Part shown: piece after piece, positions 1 through 5,745 of the stretch
How positions within the stretch are numbered: position 1 is the stretch's first letter
Layout of the letters: every line of letters starts with the position of its first letter
Source: Pseudomonadota bacterium
GTDB lineage: Bacteria > Myxococcota_A > UBA796 > SXON01
Length of the DNA: 8,733 bases
Assembly (NCBI GenBank): GCA_005776735.1
Contig: SXOM01000571.1
Coordinates: 1-8,733, forward strand
Direction of reading: 5' to 3'
Made by a program: the position numbers and the translations under genes
Notes under the pieces: model-generated
Seen by the model: only the letters and a program-made list of their open reading frames with translations
Database searches by the model: none
What the model was told of the DNA's origin: nothing

Positions 1-83
1 CATCCCGAACACGGAAGTTAAGCTCTCTCGCGCCGATGGTACTGCAGCTTCACGGCTGTGGGAGAGTAGGTAGTCGCCGGCCT
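1..83 (+). rRNA. rrf: 5S ribosomal RNA, 3' part (5' end outside window)
   Basis: The first ~83 bases match the 3' two-thirds of bacterial 5S rRNA. The conserved CCGAAC block is at 5-10, GGAAGTTAAGC at 13-23, the CGCCGATGGTACTGC block at 31-45, and GGGAGAGTAGGT at 60-71. Aligned by eye with the E. coli molecule, the remaining length (about 83 nt) is what is expected from the CCGAAC loop to the 3' end. The exact 3' end is uncertain by a few bases. The 5' part lies left of the window, presumably after 16S and 23S in an rRNA operon read rightward. A strong hairpin terminator follows within 10 nt. Confidence 0.95.
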
Positions 84-90
84 TCCCCTA

Positions 91-134
91 CCGCCCCCGT
101 CGAGTCCTCCGACTCCGGGGGCGGTTTCATTTTT
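91..134 (+). terminator. Rho-independent terminator of the rRNA operon
   Basis: An outer 9-bp stem (CCGCCCCCG at 91-99 with CGGGGGCGG at 116-124) stacks on an inner 5-bp stem (GAGTC 102-106 with GACTC 111-115). The loop is 4 nt and there is a 2-nt bulge at 100-101. The T-rich stretch TTTCATTTTT follows at 125-134. It sits directly behind the 5S gene, so it should end rRNA transcription. Confidence 0.9.
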
Positions 135-138
135 GGCC

Positions 139-157
139 TCGCGAAACCGCTTCGCGA
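139..157. promoter_or_regulatory. Inverted repeat upstream of the vWA lipoprotein gene
   Basis: TCGCGAA (139-145) and TTCGCGA (151-157) form a perfect 7-bp inverted repeat around a 5-nt spacer. It lies after the rRNA terminator and just before a possible promoter of the next gene. It could be an operator or an extra rRNA-terminator stem, but no T tract follows it. The function is not known. Confidence 0.35.
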
Positions 158-179
158 CCCGAGCAGGTCGTGTTATCGT
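151..179 (+). promoter_or_regulatory. Possible promoter of the vWA lipoprotein gene (extended -10)
   Basis: TG at 171-172, one base, then TATCGT at 174-179 resembles an extended -10 element (4 of 6 matches to TATAAT). The -35 position 17 bp upstream (TTCGCG at 151-156) is poor and overlaps the inverted repeat at 139-157. A transcript starting near 186 would leave a leader of about 14 nt before the ATG at 200 and would exclude the earlier GTG at 170. This is weak evidence read by eye. Confidence 0.25.
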
Positions 180-199
180 CGCGGCCGCGCGGGGTGTCC

Positions 200-1225
200 A
201 TGAACCGGTTCCTTCTCGTGATGCTGTTCGGCTGCCAGGAGTACAACCTGCAGGGGCCGGAGTCGGTGGTGACGACCTACAACCCTCCCGACCTCGAGGT
301 CGAGCGGAAGGAAGATCACATCACCCAGGTCACCGTACCTGCAGTCGACGTGCTGTTCGTGGTCGACAACTCGGGGTCGATGCAGGAAGAGCAGGACAAC
401 CTTCGGGCGAACTTCGAAGGATTCATGCGGTACTTCACGGACTCCGGGTTGGACTACCACGTGGGCGTGGTCAGCACCGACATGGACAACCGCAACCAGA
501 GCGGCAAGCTGCAGCTCGATGACAGCGGCAACGACCGCTACATCGACTCGTCGTACGACGCCGCCACCGCGGTCGCCAGCTTCAAGCAGCGGGCCAACCT
601 CGGCATCATGGGCAGCTCCGACGAGCGGGGAAAGGACGCCGCCTACACCGCGCTCACCACCGAGGCCAACTCCACCAACGACGGGTTCTACCGGGAAGAA
701 GCGGTGCTCAGCATCGTCGTCATCTCCGACGAGATCGACTACTCCCGCAAGATCTCGACGCAGGAGTTCATCAGTTGGGAGAACGGGCTGAAGCCTGAGG
801 ACGACCAGGCGTGGTTCTCGGCCATCGTCGGTCCCAAGCCGCGCGGCTGCTCCAGCGGGTCCGGGAACGCCGAGCAGGGCACCGGGTACCTCGAGGTGGT
901 CGATGGCGTCGGCGGAATCGACTTCTCCATCTGCGAGAGCGACTACTCGTCGGTCCTCGAAGAGCTGGGCATGCAGGCCGCCGGCCTGAAGCGCGAGTTC
1001 TTCCTCACCGAGGTTCCGCTCGAAGACACGATCAAGGTCTCCGTCACCACCGATGGCGACACGCAGAAGTTCGAAGGCGACAAGTGGACGTACGACGGCG
1101 TGCGCAACAGCGTCACGTTCTCGAGCTTCGTCCCCGAGCCGCTGGCGGTGGTGAACATCAGCTACACCCGCCTGGCCGACGCCTCGGCGCCCGAAGCCGA
1201 AGTCGCCGACACTGCGGCGGAGTAG
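200..1225 (+). CDS. vWA-domain (MIDAS) lipoprotein
   Basis: 341 aa. The N-terminus is a short lipoprotein signal: Met-Asn-Arg, a hydrophobic stretch, then LFGC at residues 9-12, so Cys12 would be lipidated. The protein would be exported and anchored in the envelope. A von Willebrand A domain starts near residue 47. The metal-binding MIDAS motif DNSGS is at 56-60, and further acidic residues (D177, D180) sit in the VVISDE strand. Two later cysteines, C217 and C245, could form a disulfide. The last ~75 residues look like a beta-rich appendix ending in an Ala/Glu tail. The frame is also open from a GTG at 170, but only the ATG at 200 puts the signal peptide at the N-terminus; GGGG at 191-194 is a weak Shine-Dalgarno. 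vWA domains bind protein ligands through a metal ion; the ligand is unknown. Similar lipoproteins are, from general knowledge, common in myxobacteria. The family call is firm; the biological role is not known. Confidence 0.88.
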   Translation: MNRFLLVMLFGCQEYNLQGPESVVTTYNPPDLEVERKEDHITQVTVPAVDVLFVVDNSGSMQEEQDNLRANFEGFMRYFTDSGLDYHVGVVSTDMDNRNQSGKLQLDDSGNDRYIDSSYDAATAVASFKQRANLGIMGSSDERGKDAAYTALTTEANSTNDGFYREEAVLSIVVISDEIDYSRKISTQEFISWENGLKPEDDQAWFSAIVGPKPRGCSSGSGNAEQGTGYLEVVDGVGGIDFSICESDYSSVLEELGMQAAGLKREFFLTEVPLEDTIKVSVTTDGDTQKFEGDKWTYDGVRNSVTFSSFVPEPLAVVNISYTRLADASAPEAEVADTAAE

Positions 1226-1228
1226 TCC

Positions 1229-1256
1229 GCGCGGGCTACGCGCGTAGTTCCCGCGC
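1229..1256. terminator. Hairpin between convergent genes, possible bidirectional terminator
   Basis: GCGCGGG (1229-1235) pairs with CCCGCGC (1250-1256), with a 2-nt TT bulge. CTACG/CGTAG (1236-1240 and 1243-1247) forms the upper stem. It begins 4 nt after the lipoprotein stop codon and covers the last codons of the convergent glycosyltransferase gene. No good T tract follows on either strand, so it may act as a barrier or an RNA-stabilising hairpin rather than a classical terminator. Confidence 0.4.
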
Positions 1257-2840
1257 TTCTTGGGCGAGACCCGCGCGTTCGCACAGCGCGGCGGCCATCG
1301 CACGTCCGGGGCGCCAGGCGGGCAGCGCCTGCACCACATCTGCCGCCGCGGCCAGGGCCTCGGGGAGGGGACGGGTTCTCGCGGCGAGACAGCGCCCCAC
1401 GATCGGGTGGGGCGGCGGGGCGCCCCGCACGGCGCGCGTCGCGCGCGGCAGGGGCCACCCGAGCGCCAGCGCCAGGGCAAGCGCGGCGTCCCGCGGGGGC
1501 AGCGGCGGGAGGTCGGCGGCGTCGACGGCGGGCGGGAGCCAGGCCGGCGCGCTGCTGAGCAACAGCTGCACCGGGCCGGTGCGCGGGGCGAGGCGCGCCT
1601 GGATGCGGTAGGTGCCGGGCCAGAAGAGCTGGGCCGCACCCACGGAGGGCGTCGCGGCGGTGGTGATCACCTCGAGCGACCCGTCGGCCCCTCGCGTGCC
1701 GAGCAGGGCGGCGAGCGCCCCGTCGTCGCCGTCGTCGATGAGTAGCGTGGCTACGGCGCTGGGTGACGCACCGGCCGAACCTGCACGCGGCGCGTGCCCG
1801 AGTCGCTCACGGACCGCGCTCTCATGGGCGCTCCACGGGCCGGGCCAACGCCCGAGCTCGGTCTCGGCCTCGGCGAAGAGCCCCCGTTCGAAGAGCCCGA
1901 GCGCCCACGCGAACCCCTCGGCGCGATCGTGGTCACTTGCCCGCCACCGCCTCAGGAAGACCGGCTGCACGCAGCCGAGGAATCGGGCCCGGTGCTCCGC
2001 GGGGTCGCGGTGCTTCTGCCAGCGGGCGCCGGCCGCGCCGCGCATCCCGTCGTGCCGGCGGTAGAGCTGCACCGGCAGCGGCACTCCCTCCCACGGGCCC
2101 GCGGCGGACAGCCGGAGGAAGTGGTCCATGTCCTGACCCCGGATCAGGCTCGGCTCGAACGGGGCGAGCGTCGCCTGGACCGCGCTCCGGACGAGGGTGG
2201 CGCCCGGCATGGCCGGGATCGTCGTGAGCGCCGCGCGGCGCCCCATCGCCCCGGGGAGGCGGCTCGCTTCACGCCACTCGACGATCTGCCCCGTGGCGTC
2301 GTCGAAGACCAGCGTGTCGCCGAAGGTCGCGACGAGCGCGTCGTCGGCGAACAGTGGCTCGGCCAACGCCGCCACCGCCCCCGGGAGCAACAGGTCGTCG
2401 TCGTCGAGCACCAGGTACGCCGCGCCGCGCACGAGCGCGAGGCCGGTCTCCAGGGCCGCGGGCTTCCCTCGGTTCTCCGGGTGCCGGACCCACGTGATCC
2501 CGGCCTGGGTCTCCAGGAGCGCGGCGGTCCCGTCGTCACTGCCGTCGTCGACGACCACCACCTCGACCGGCCAACTCTGCGCGTGCGCCGACGCGATGGC
2601 CTCGGCCAGCCAGCGGTCACGGTTGTAGGTGCAGATGAGGATGCTCACCAGGGGGCGGGCCGGCGCGTCCGACATTCCCCCGCGGCCCCCGGCGGGTTCG
2701 GCGAGCGCGAGCGCGCGGAGCGCCGCGGCGATGCCGTCCCGGCCGTCGTCGTCGGGGGCGGGGCCGCCCAGCAGGACGTGCCGGGCCCAGGCCAGGCGGG
2801 CCTCGGGTGCGCGGGGTCGCAAGCCGGAGATGAGGCTCAT
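1236..2840 (-). CDS. Family 2 glycosyltransferase with C-terminal extension
   Basis: 534 aa. The GT2 (GT-A fold) domain covers about residues 63-265. It has the opening strand SILICTYNR at 66-74, the nucleotide-binding VVVDDGSDDGT at 95-105, the DXD-type metal site in LDDDDLL at 145-151, a likely catalytic acid in GQDMDH at 235-240, and a closing LYRRHDG at 259-265. It would move a sugar from a nucleotide donor to an unknown acceptor in the cytoplasm, in polysaccharide or glycoconjugate synthesis. The ~55 residues before the domain and residues 300-350 and 485-534 are Ala/Leu/Arg-rich helices of a TPR-like kind. Residues 365-432 look beta-rich and were not recognised. A start at 2675 (GGGGGA directly upstream) would give a 479-aa core protein. 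I chose 2840 because it has GAGG at a workable distance and the added part keeps coding-like composition. It has no signal peptide or membrane segment. The gene stands alone: convergent with the lipoprotein gene and divergent from the FHA-GGDEF gene. Confidence 0.85.
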   Translation of the reverse strand: MSLISGLRPRAPEARLAWARHVLLGGPAPDDDGRDGIAAALRALALAEPAGGRGGMSDAPARPLVSILICTYNRDRWLAEAIASAHAQSWPVEVVVVDDGSDDGTAALLETQAGITWVRHPENRGKPAALETGLALVRGAAYLVLDDDDLLLPGAVAALAEPLFADDALVATFGDTLVFDDATGQIVEWREASRLPGAMGRRAALTTIPAMPGATLVRSAVQATLAPFEPSLIRGQDMDHFLRLSAAGPWEGVPLPVQLYRRHDGMRGAAGARWQKHRDPAEHRARFLGCVQPVFLRRWRASDHDRAEGFAWALGLFERGLFAEAETELGRWPGPWSAHESAVRERLGHAPRAGSAGASPSAVATLLIDDGDDGALAALLGTRGADGSLEVITTAATPSVGAAQLFWPGTYRIQARLAPRTGPVQLLLSSAPAWLPPAVDAADLPPLPPRDAALALALALGWPLPRATRAVRGAPPPHPIVGRCLAARTRPLPEALAAAADVVQALPAWRPGRAMAAALCERAGLAQEARELRA

Positions 2841-2937
2841 GGGCCCTCATCGGTCGGCGCGGCCGAGGGTTTAGCCGGCCCTGCCTTGTGACCCTCCCCT
2901 CGCGAGGCTATGGGACGCTGCCGATCCCCGCGAGTGC
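2841..2937. promoter_or_regulatory. Divergent promoter region with a 10-bp palindrome
   Basis: This 97-bp gap separates the start codons of the leftward glycosyltransferase gene and the rightward FHA-GGDEF gene, so it must hold promoters for both if both are transcribed from here. CCTCGCGAGG at 2898-2907 is a perfect palindrome and could be an operator. For the rightward gene, TTGTGA (2886-2891) and CTATGG (2908-2913), spaced by 16 bp, are a weak -35/-10 pair. No convincing promoter was seen for the leftward gene. Confidence 0.35.
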
Positions 2938-4017
2938 ATGGCCAGTCGTCCCCCGCCGCTGCCGCCTGAGCCGATCCCGGTGGGCGTGGGTGATCCCGGT
3001 GCCCGCTCGGGGGCGCCGGAGGGCACGACCCGGCCGCCGCCCGCGGCGATGGCGGCACGCCCGTCGCCGCGTCGCGACGCGACCACCGAGCTCCCCACGC
3101 TCCGCACCGAGGACGAAACGGCGGCCGCCGAAAAGACCGCCCGCCACGCCAAGGATGCGTTCGCACCGCTCCGCCGCGTGGAGACCGCCACCCTCCGCGT
3201 GGTCGCCGGGCGCGACATGCTCTCGTACATGACCCTGCACCCCAACGACGAGGTGGTGCTCGGCCGTGACGAAGGTGCGGACATGATCCTCACCGACTCG
3301 CTGGTGTCGCGCCGGCACGCGAAGATCAGCATGTCGAGCGACCGCACGATCGTGGTGCAGGACCTGCGGAGCACCAACGGCACCTTCGTCAACGGCGCGC
3401 CGATCGATCGGGCGCTCCTGCGGGTGGGGGAGAGCCTCGTCGTGGGCGGGGTCTCGTTGCGCCTGGACATGCTGAGCCAGGACGAACTCGAGCACCTCGC
3501 CAACGTGGTGTCCCGCCTGCGCCTCCAGAACCGCGACCCGCTCACGGGGTTGCTCACCCGCGCGTGGCTCGACGAAGAGCTGCAAGGGTGGATGGAGCGG
3601 ATGCAGCGCGACCGTGCGCCGTTCGCGTGCGTCTTCTACGACGTCGACAACTTCAAGTCGGTCAACGACCGGCACGGTCACCACATCGGCGACGACGTGC
3701 TCGTCGGCTGTGCCCGTCTGCTCCTGCTCGCCATCCGGGATGCCGACCCCTGCGTCCGCTACGGCGGCGAGGAGATCGTGTCGTTCATCCCCTACGCCGA
3801 TGCGGGTACCGCCACCCGCGTGGCCGAGCGGGTGCGCCAGGACATCGCCGGGCACGACTGGGAGCGTACGGCGGCCGGCCTCCGCGTCACGATCTCCGCG
3901 GGCGTCGCCCAGTGGCGGCCGGGCGAGTCGGCCCGGGAGTGGATGATCCGTGCCGACCAGGCGCTGCTCGAGGCGAAGCGGTCGGGGCGCAACCGGGTGG
4001 TCACCGCCGCTCTGTGA
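2938..4017 (+). CDS. FHA-GGDEF diguanylate cyclase
   Basis: 359 aa, cytoplasmic (no signal peptide or membrane segment). Residues 1-80 are a flexible Pro/Arg/Ala-rich tail with a threonine cluster at 49-61. The FHA domain, a phosphothreonine reader, covers about 84-178 with its key motifs intact: GR 109-110, SRRH 124-127, STNGT 145-149. A helical linker (180-200) leads to the GGDEF domain (about 195-357), which makes cyclic di-GMP from two GTP. Visible there are DPLTGLL 200-206, metal-binding YDVD (D235, D237), ND at 243-244, the active-site loop GGEEI 276-280 (Ile replaces the usual Phe), and SAGVA 320-324. R267-x-x-D270 stands where the inhibitory product-binding I-site lies in PleD. Bdellovibrio DgcB has the same FHA-GGDEF layout and is reported to be controlled by a phosphorylated N-terminal tail; the tail here suggests a similar switch. 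The ATG at 2938 has no Shine-Dalgarno site; Met38 (3049) is an alternative start. The gene precedes the FHA/PP2C/SEDS operon by 184 nt on the same strand. Confidence 0.92.
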   Translation: MASRPPPLPPEPIPVGVGDPGARSGAPEGTTRPPPAAMAARPSPRRDATTELPTLRTEDETAAAEKTARHAKDAFAPLRRVETATLRVVAGRDMLSYMTLHPNDEVVLGRDEGADMILTDSLVSRRHAKISMSSDRTIVVQDLRSTNGTFVNGAPIDRALLRVGESLVVGGVSLRLDMLSQDELEHLANVVSRLRLQNRDPLTGLLTRAWLDEELQGWMERMQRDRAPFACVFYDVDNFKSVNDRHGHHIGDDVLVGCARLLLLAIRDADPCVRYGGEEIVSFIPYADAGTATRVAERVRQDIAGHDWERTAAGLRVTISAGVAQWRPGESAREWMIRADQALLEAKRSGRNRVVTAAL

Positions 4018-4201
4018 GCCCAGGCCGCGCGGGGTGCGCGGCGCGCGGCCGCCCCGGTCCACGACGGCCGCAGGCCGGCACGGTCGGTCGCGGCGCGCCG
4101 CCCACACGCCCTCCTTCGGTCTCCTTCACGTCGGGACGGACGATTCGTCCCTCGGTGTCTACATCGGGGTCGTGCGACCCCCGGGCAGTTAGGAGGCGGC
4201 G
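4018..4201 (+). promoter_or_regulatory. Intergenic region with three hairpins before the FhaA-like operon
   Basis: This is the longest non-coding stretch in the window (184 bp). GGCCGCGC (4023-4030) with GCGCGGCC (4043-4050) forms an 8-bp stem right after the GGDEF stop codon, terminator-like but without a T tract. GGGACG (4133-4138) with CGTCCC (4146-4151) forms a second hairpin. GGGGTCG (4166-4172) with CGACCCC (4175-4181) forms a near-perfect palindrome 9 nt before the Shine-Dalgarno site. The last two could be operators or mRNA structures. No clear -35/-10 pair was seen, but the operon promoter most likely lies here or upstream of the GGDEF gene. Confidence 0.45.
4191..4196 (+). promoter_or_regulatory. 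Strong Shine-Dalgarno site of the operon's first gene
   Basis: AGGAGG lies 5 nt before the ATG at 4202. It is the best ribosome binding site in the window. It fixes the start of the first FhaA-like gene and suggests that this gene opens an operon rather than being coupled to the GGDEF gene. Confidence 0.85.
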
Positions 4202-4912
4202 ATGCGCTGGTTGGACGACCTCAAGCGGACCCTCGGGTCCGACAACGACGGCGAGCTCGGCTACACCGACCTCGTCACGATGGCCGCGCGCGGCATGCTC
4301 GCGCTGGCGCGTCGTGATGCGCGCGGTGCGTGGGTGTTTCCGCCGGGCGTCATCGTCCGCGTCACCGCGGCGGAGGGCTCGCTGGAGACGCTGCGCGGTT
4401 GGGCCGCCGACCCGGCGACCGAGCGCGAGGTGACCGCGCGGCTGCTCAACGAGCGCGTCGAGGCACAGGACCTGCCCGCCCGCCGGTGGGAGGTGCTCGC
4501 TGGAGAGCACGATGGCATCGAGGTCGTGGAAGACCCTTCCCCCGTCTTCGCCGTGCTCGTGGTCGAGGGCGGCGACCGGGACGGCGACCGCTACCCGGTG
4601 GGCCCGGGGCGCCGGGAGTGGCGCCTCGGACGGGGCCGGTGGCACGCCGACAACCGCCTTCAGAACGACGTGGTCCTCTCCGACGGCGCGGCGTGGGTGT
4701 CGCGTGCGGCCGCGGTCCTCCGCCGCACCGCGGGCGGGTTCGAGCTCGAAGCGCGCGATCAGGGCGAGTTCGTCGTGGTGGTCCCGCGCGACGGTACCCC
4801 CAAGCGCCCGGCCATGACGGCGTCCGGTCGGGTGACGCTCGGCGTCGGGGACCGAGTGGAGTTCCACGACGGGAAAGAGGCGCGGTTGGCGCTGCGTTTG
4901 GAGCAGGCATGA
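4202..4912 (+). CDS. FhaA-like protein with degenerate FHA domain (first copy)
   Basis: 236 aa, cytoplasmic. Residues ~20-112 resemble the N-terminal domain of actinobacterial FhaA (FhaA_N/DUF3662): a helix, a VFPPGVIVRV strand (45-54) in the place of the family's VPN-strand, a long helix (about 60-90), then WEVLAGEHDGIEV (96-108). Residues ~115-235 look like an FHA fold: RLGRG 141-145, NDVVLSD 155-161, VSRAA 166-170, a closing glycine-bounded strand near 210-222. The FHA histidine of SRxH is replaced by Ala170 and no Asn-Gly loop is visible, so phosphothreonine binding may be lost or altered. In Actinobacteria, FhaA is a scaffold that links Ser/Thr kinase signalling to peptidoglycan synthesis; such a role here is inferred from the neighbours. 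The stop codon overlaps the next start (ATGA, 4909-4912). The FHA call is fairly sure; the FhaA_N assignment was made by eye and is less so. Confidence 0.7.
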   Translation: MRWLDDLKRTLGSDNDGELGYTDLVTMAARGMLALARRDARGAWVFPPGVIVRVTAAEGSLETLRGWAADPATEREVTARLLNERVEAQDLPARRWEVLAGEHDGIEVVEDPSPVFAVLVVEGGDRDGDRYPVGPGRREWRLGRGRWHADNRLQNDVVLSDGAAWVSRAAAVLRRTAGGFELEARDQGEFVVVVPRDGTPKRPAMTASGRVTLGVGDRVEFHDGKEARLALRLEQA

Positions 4913-5742
4913 TCCGCACCGGCAGCACGCCCGGCACGTTCCTCGTCGACTTCTCCAAGGCCAAGCGGAAGAAGCGGGCCTCGCTCGGCGCTGCGTTGGA
5001 GGGCGTCTTCGTCCGCGTCCCGGCGCCCGCCCTCGTCGACGGGCTCGCCATCGCGCAGGCCATCTGCGCGGTGATGGACGCGTGCGACTTCGCCGATGTG
5101 CACGGGCGCGTGTGGTTGTGGAACGACTACGCGGTTTTCCTGGCCCGCGCCGACCACGATCGCCTCCGTGACGTCGAGGAGCTGCTCCGCCGGGACCTGA
5201 TGGTCCTGCTCAACGAGGAGATCGTTCGGCGCGAAGCGCGGATGCCCGACGGATTCCAGGTGCGGCTCCTGGTGTCCGACGAGGGCGAGGAGATCGTTGC
5301 CGGTGCGGGCGTGGTGCGCGTGAAGCACGCCAAGGACCTCGGGCAAACACCGGCGGTGCCCGGCGAGATCACGATGCGTTCCGACCGGATCGTCAAGCCG
5401 AGCGCGCCCGCGCCCGACACCACCGACCGGGACACCGGCCTGCGCGTCCGCTCCGGCGCGGGGAGCGCGACGCTCCCCGAGGGGCGACGCGTGTGCCTCG
5501 GCCGGGCCGCGCCCGACGCGGGGGCCGACCACGTCGCGCTCCCGGGCGCCGGCGGCAAGGTCAGCCGTCGCCACGTCGGGGTTCTCGTGAAGGGGGCCGA
5601 GGCCGAGGTGCAGCGCGAGCCGGGCGCCAACCCGGTCGAGGTGGGGGGGCGGGCGTTGGGCGACGGCGAGTCCGTCACCGTGGCCCTCCCCGTCGAGCTG
5701 TCGTTGAGCCTCGGCGCCTGGAAGGGCACGCTGTGCCGGTGA
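4909..5742 (+). CDS. FhaA-like protein: FhaA_N (DUF3662)-like domain plus FHA (second copy)
   Basis: 277 aa, cytoplasmic. After a basic segment (KAKRKKR, 17-23) comes an FhaA_N-like domain, about 28-140. GVFVRVPAPALVDGLAIAQAI (32-52) fits the family's opening helix. WLWNDYAVFLARADHDRL (69-86) fits its Asn-anchored strand and D-x-x-R/L turn, followed by a long helix and an FQVRLLVSDEGEEI strand pair (116-129). A linker (141-177) carries threonines, including T172-D-R-D175, a pT-x-x-D type site. The FHA domain is at 178-276: LGR 197-199 and SRRH 219-222 are kept, but the Asn-Gly loop is reduced to NPVEVGG (241-247). The frame is open far upstream, but ATG 4909 is the sensible start: GGAG lies 5 nt before it and it overlaps the previous stop as ATGA. 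It ends 3 nt before the phosphatase start. It probably reads threonine phosphorylation and scaffolds the wall synthase encoded downstream; that role is inferred from context. Confidence 0.78.
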   Translation: MIRTGSTPGTFLVDFSKAKRKKRASLGAALEGVFVRVPAPALVDGLAIAQAICAVMDACDFADVHGRVWLWNDYAVFLARADHDRLRDVEELLRRDLMVLLNEEIVRREARMPDGFQVRLLVSDEGEEIVAGAGVVRVKHAKDLGQTPAVPGEITMRSDRIVKPSAPAPDTTDRDTGLRVRSGAGSATLPEGRRVCLGRAAPDAGADHVALPGAGGKVSRRHVGVLVKGAEAEVQREPGANPVEVGGRALGDGESVTVALPVELSLSLGAWKGTLCR

Positions 5743-5745
5743 ACC

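Noticed and set aside
170..199. Earlier GTG start for the vWA lipoprotein
   Set aside because: It would add a polar Arg-containing segment before the lipoprotein signal peptide and overlap the possible promoter; the ATG at 200 fits better.
173..1639. Minus-strand frame opposite the vWA lipoprotein
   Set aside because: It would overlap two well-supported genes; composition is that of a GC-rich shadow frame.
2908..4107. Minus-strand frame of about 400 codons opposite the FHA-GGDEF gene
   Set aside because: The plus strand encodes complete FHA and GGDEF motifs; the antisense product resembles nothing and is compositionally biased.
4330..4908. N-terminal extension of the second FhaA-like gene in the same open frame
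   Set aside because: These 193 codons overlap the first FhaA-like gene, translate to Arg/Gly/Pro-rich low-complexity sequence, and precede a well-placed GGAG-ATG start with an ATGA junction.
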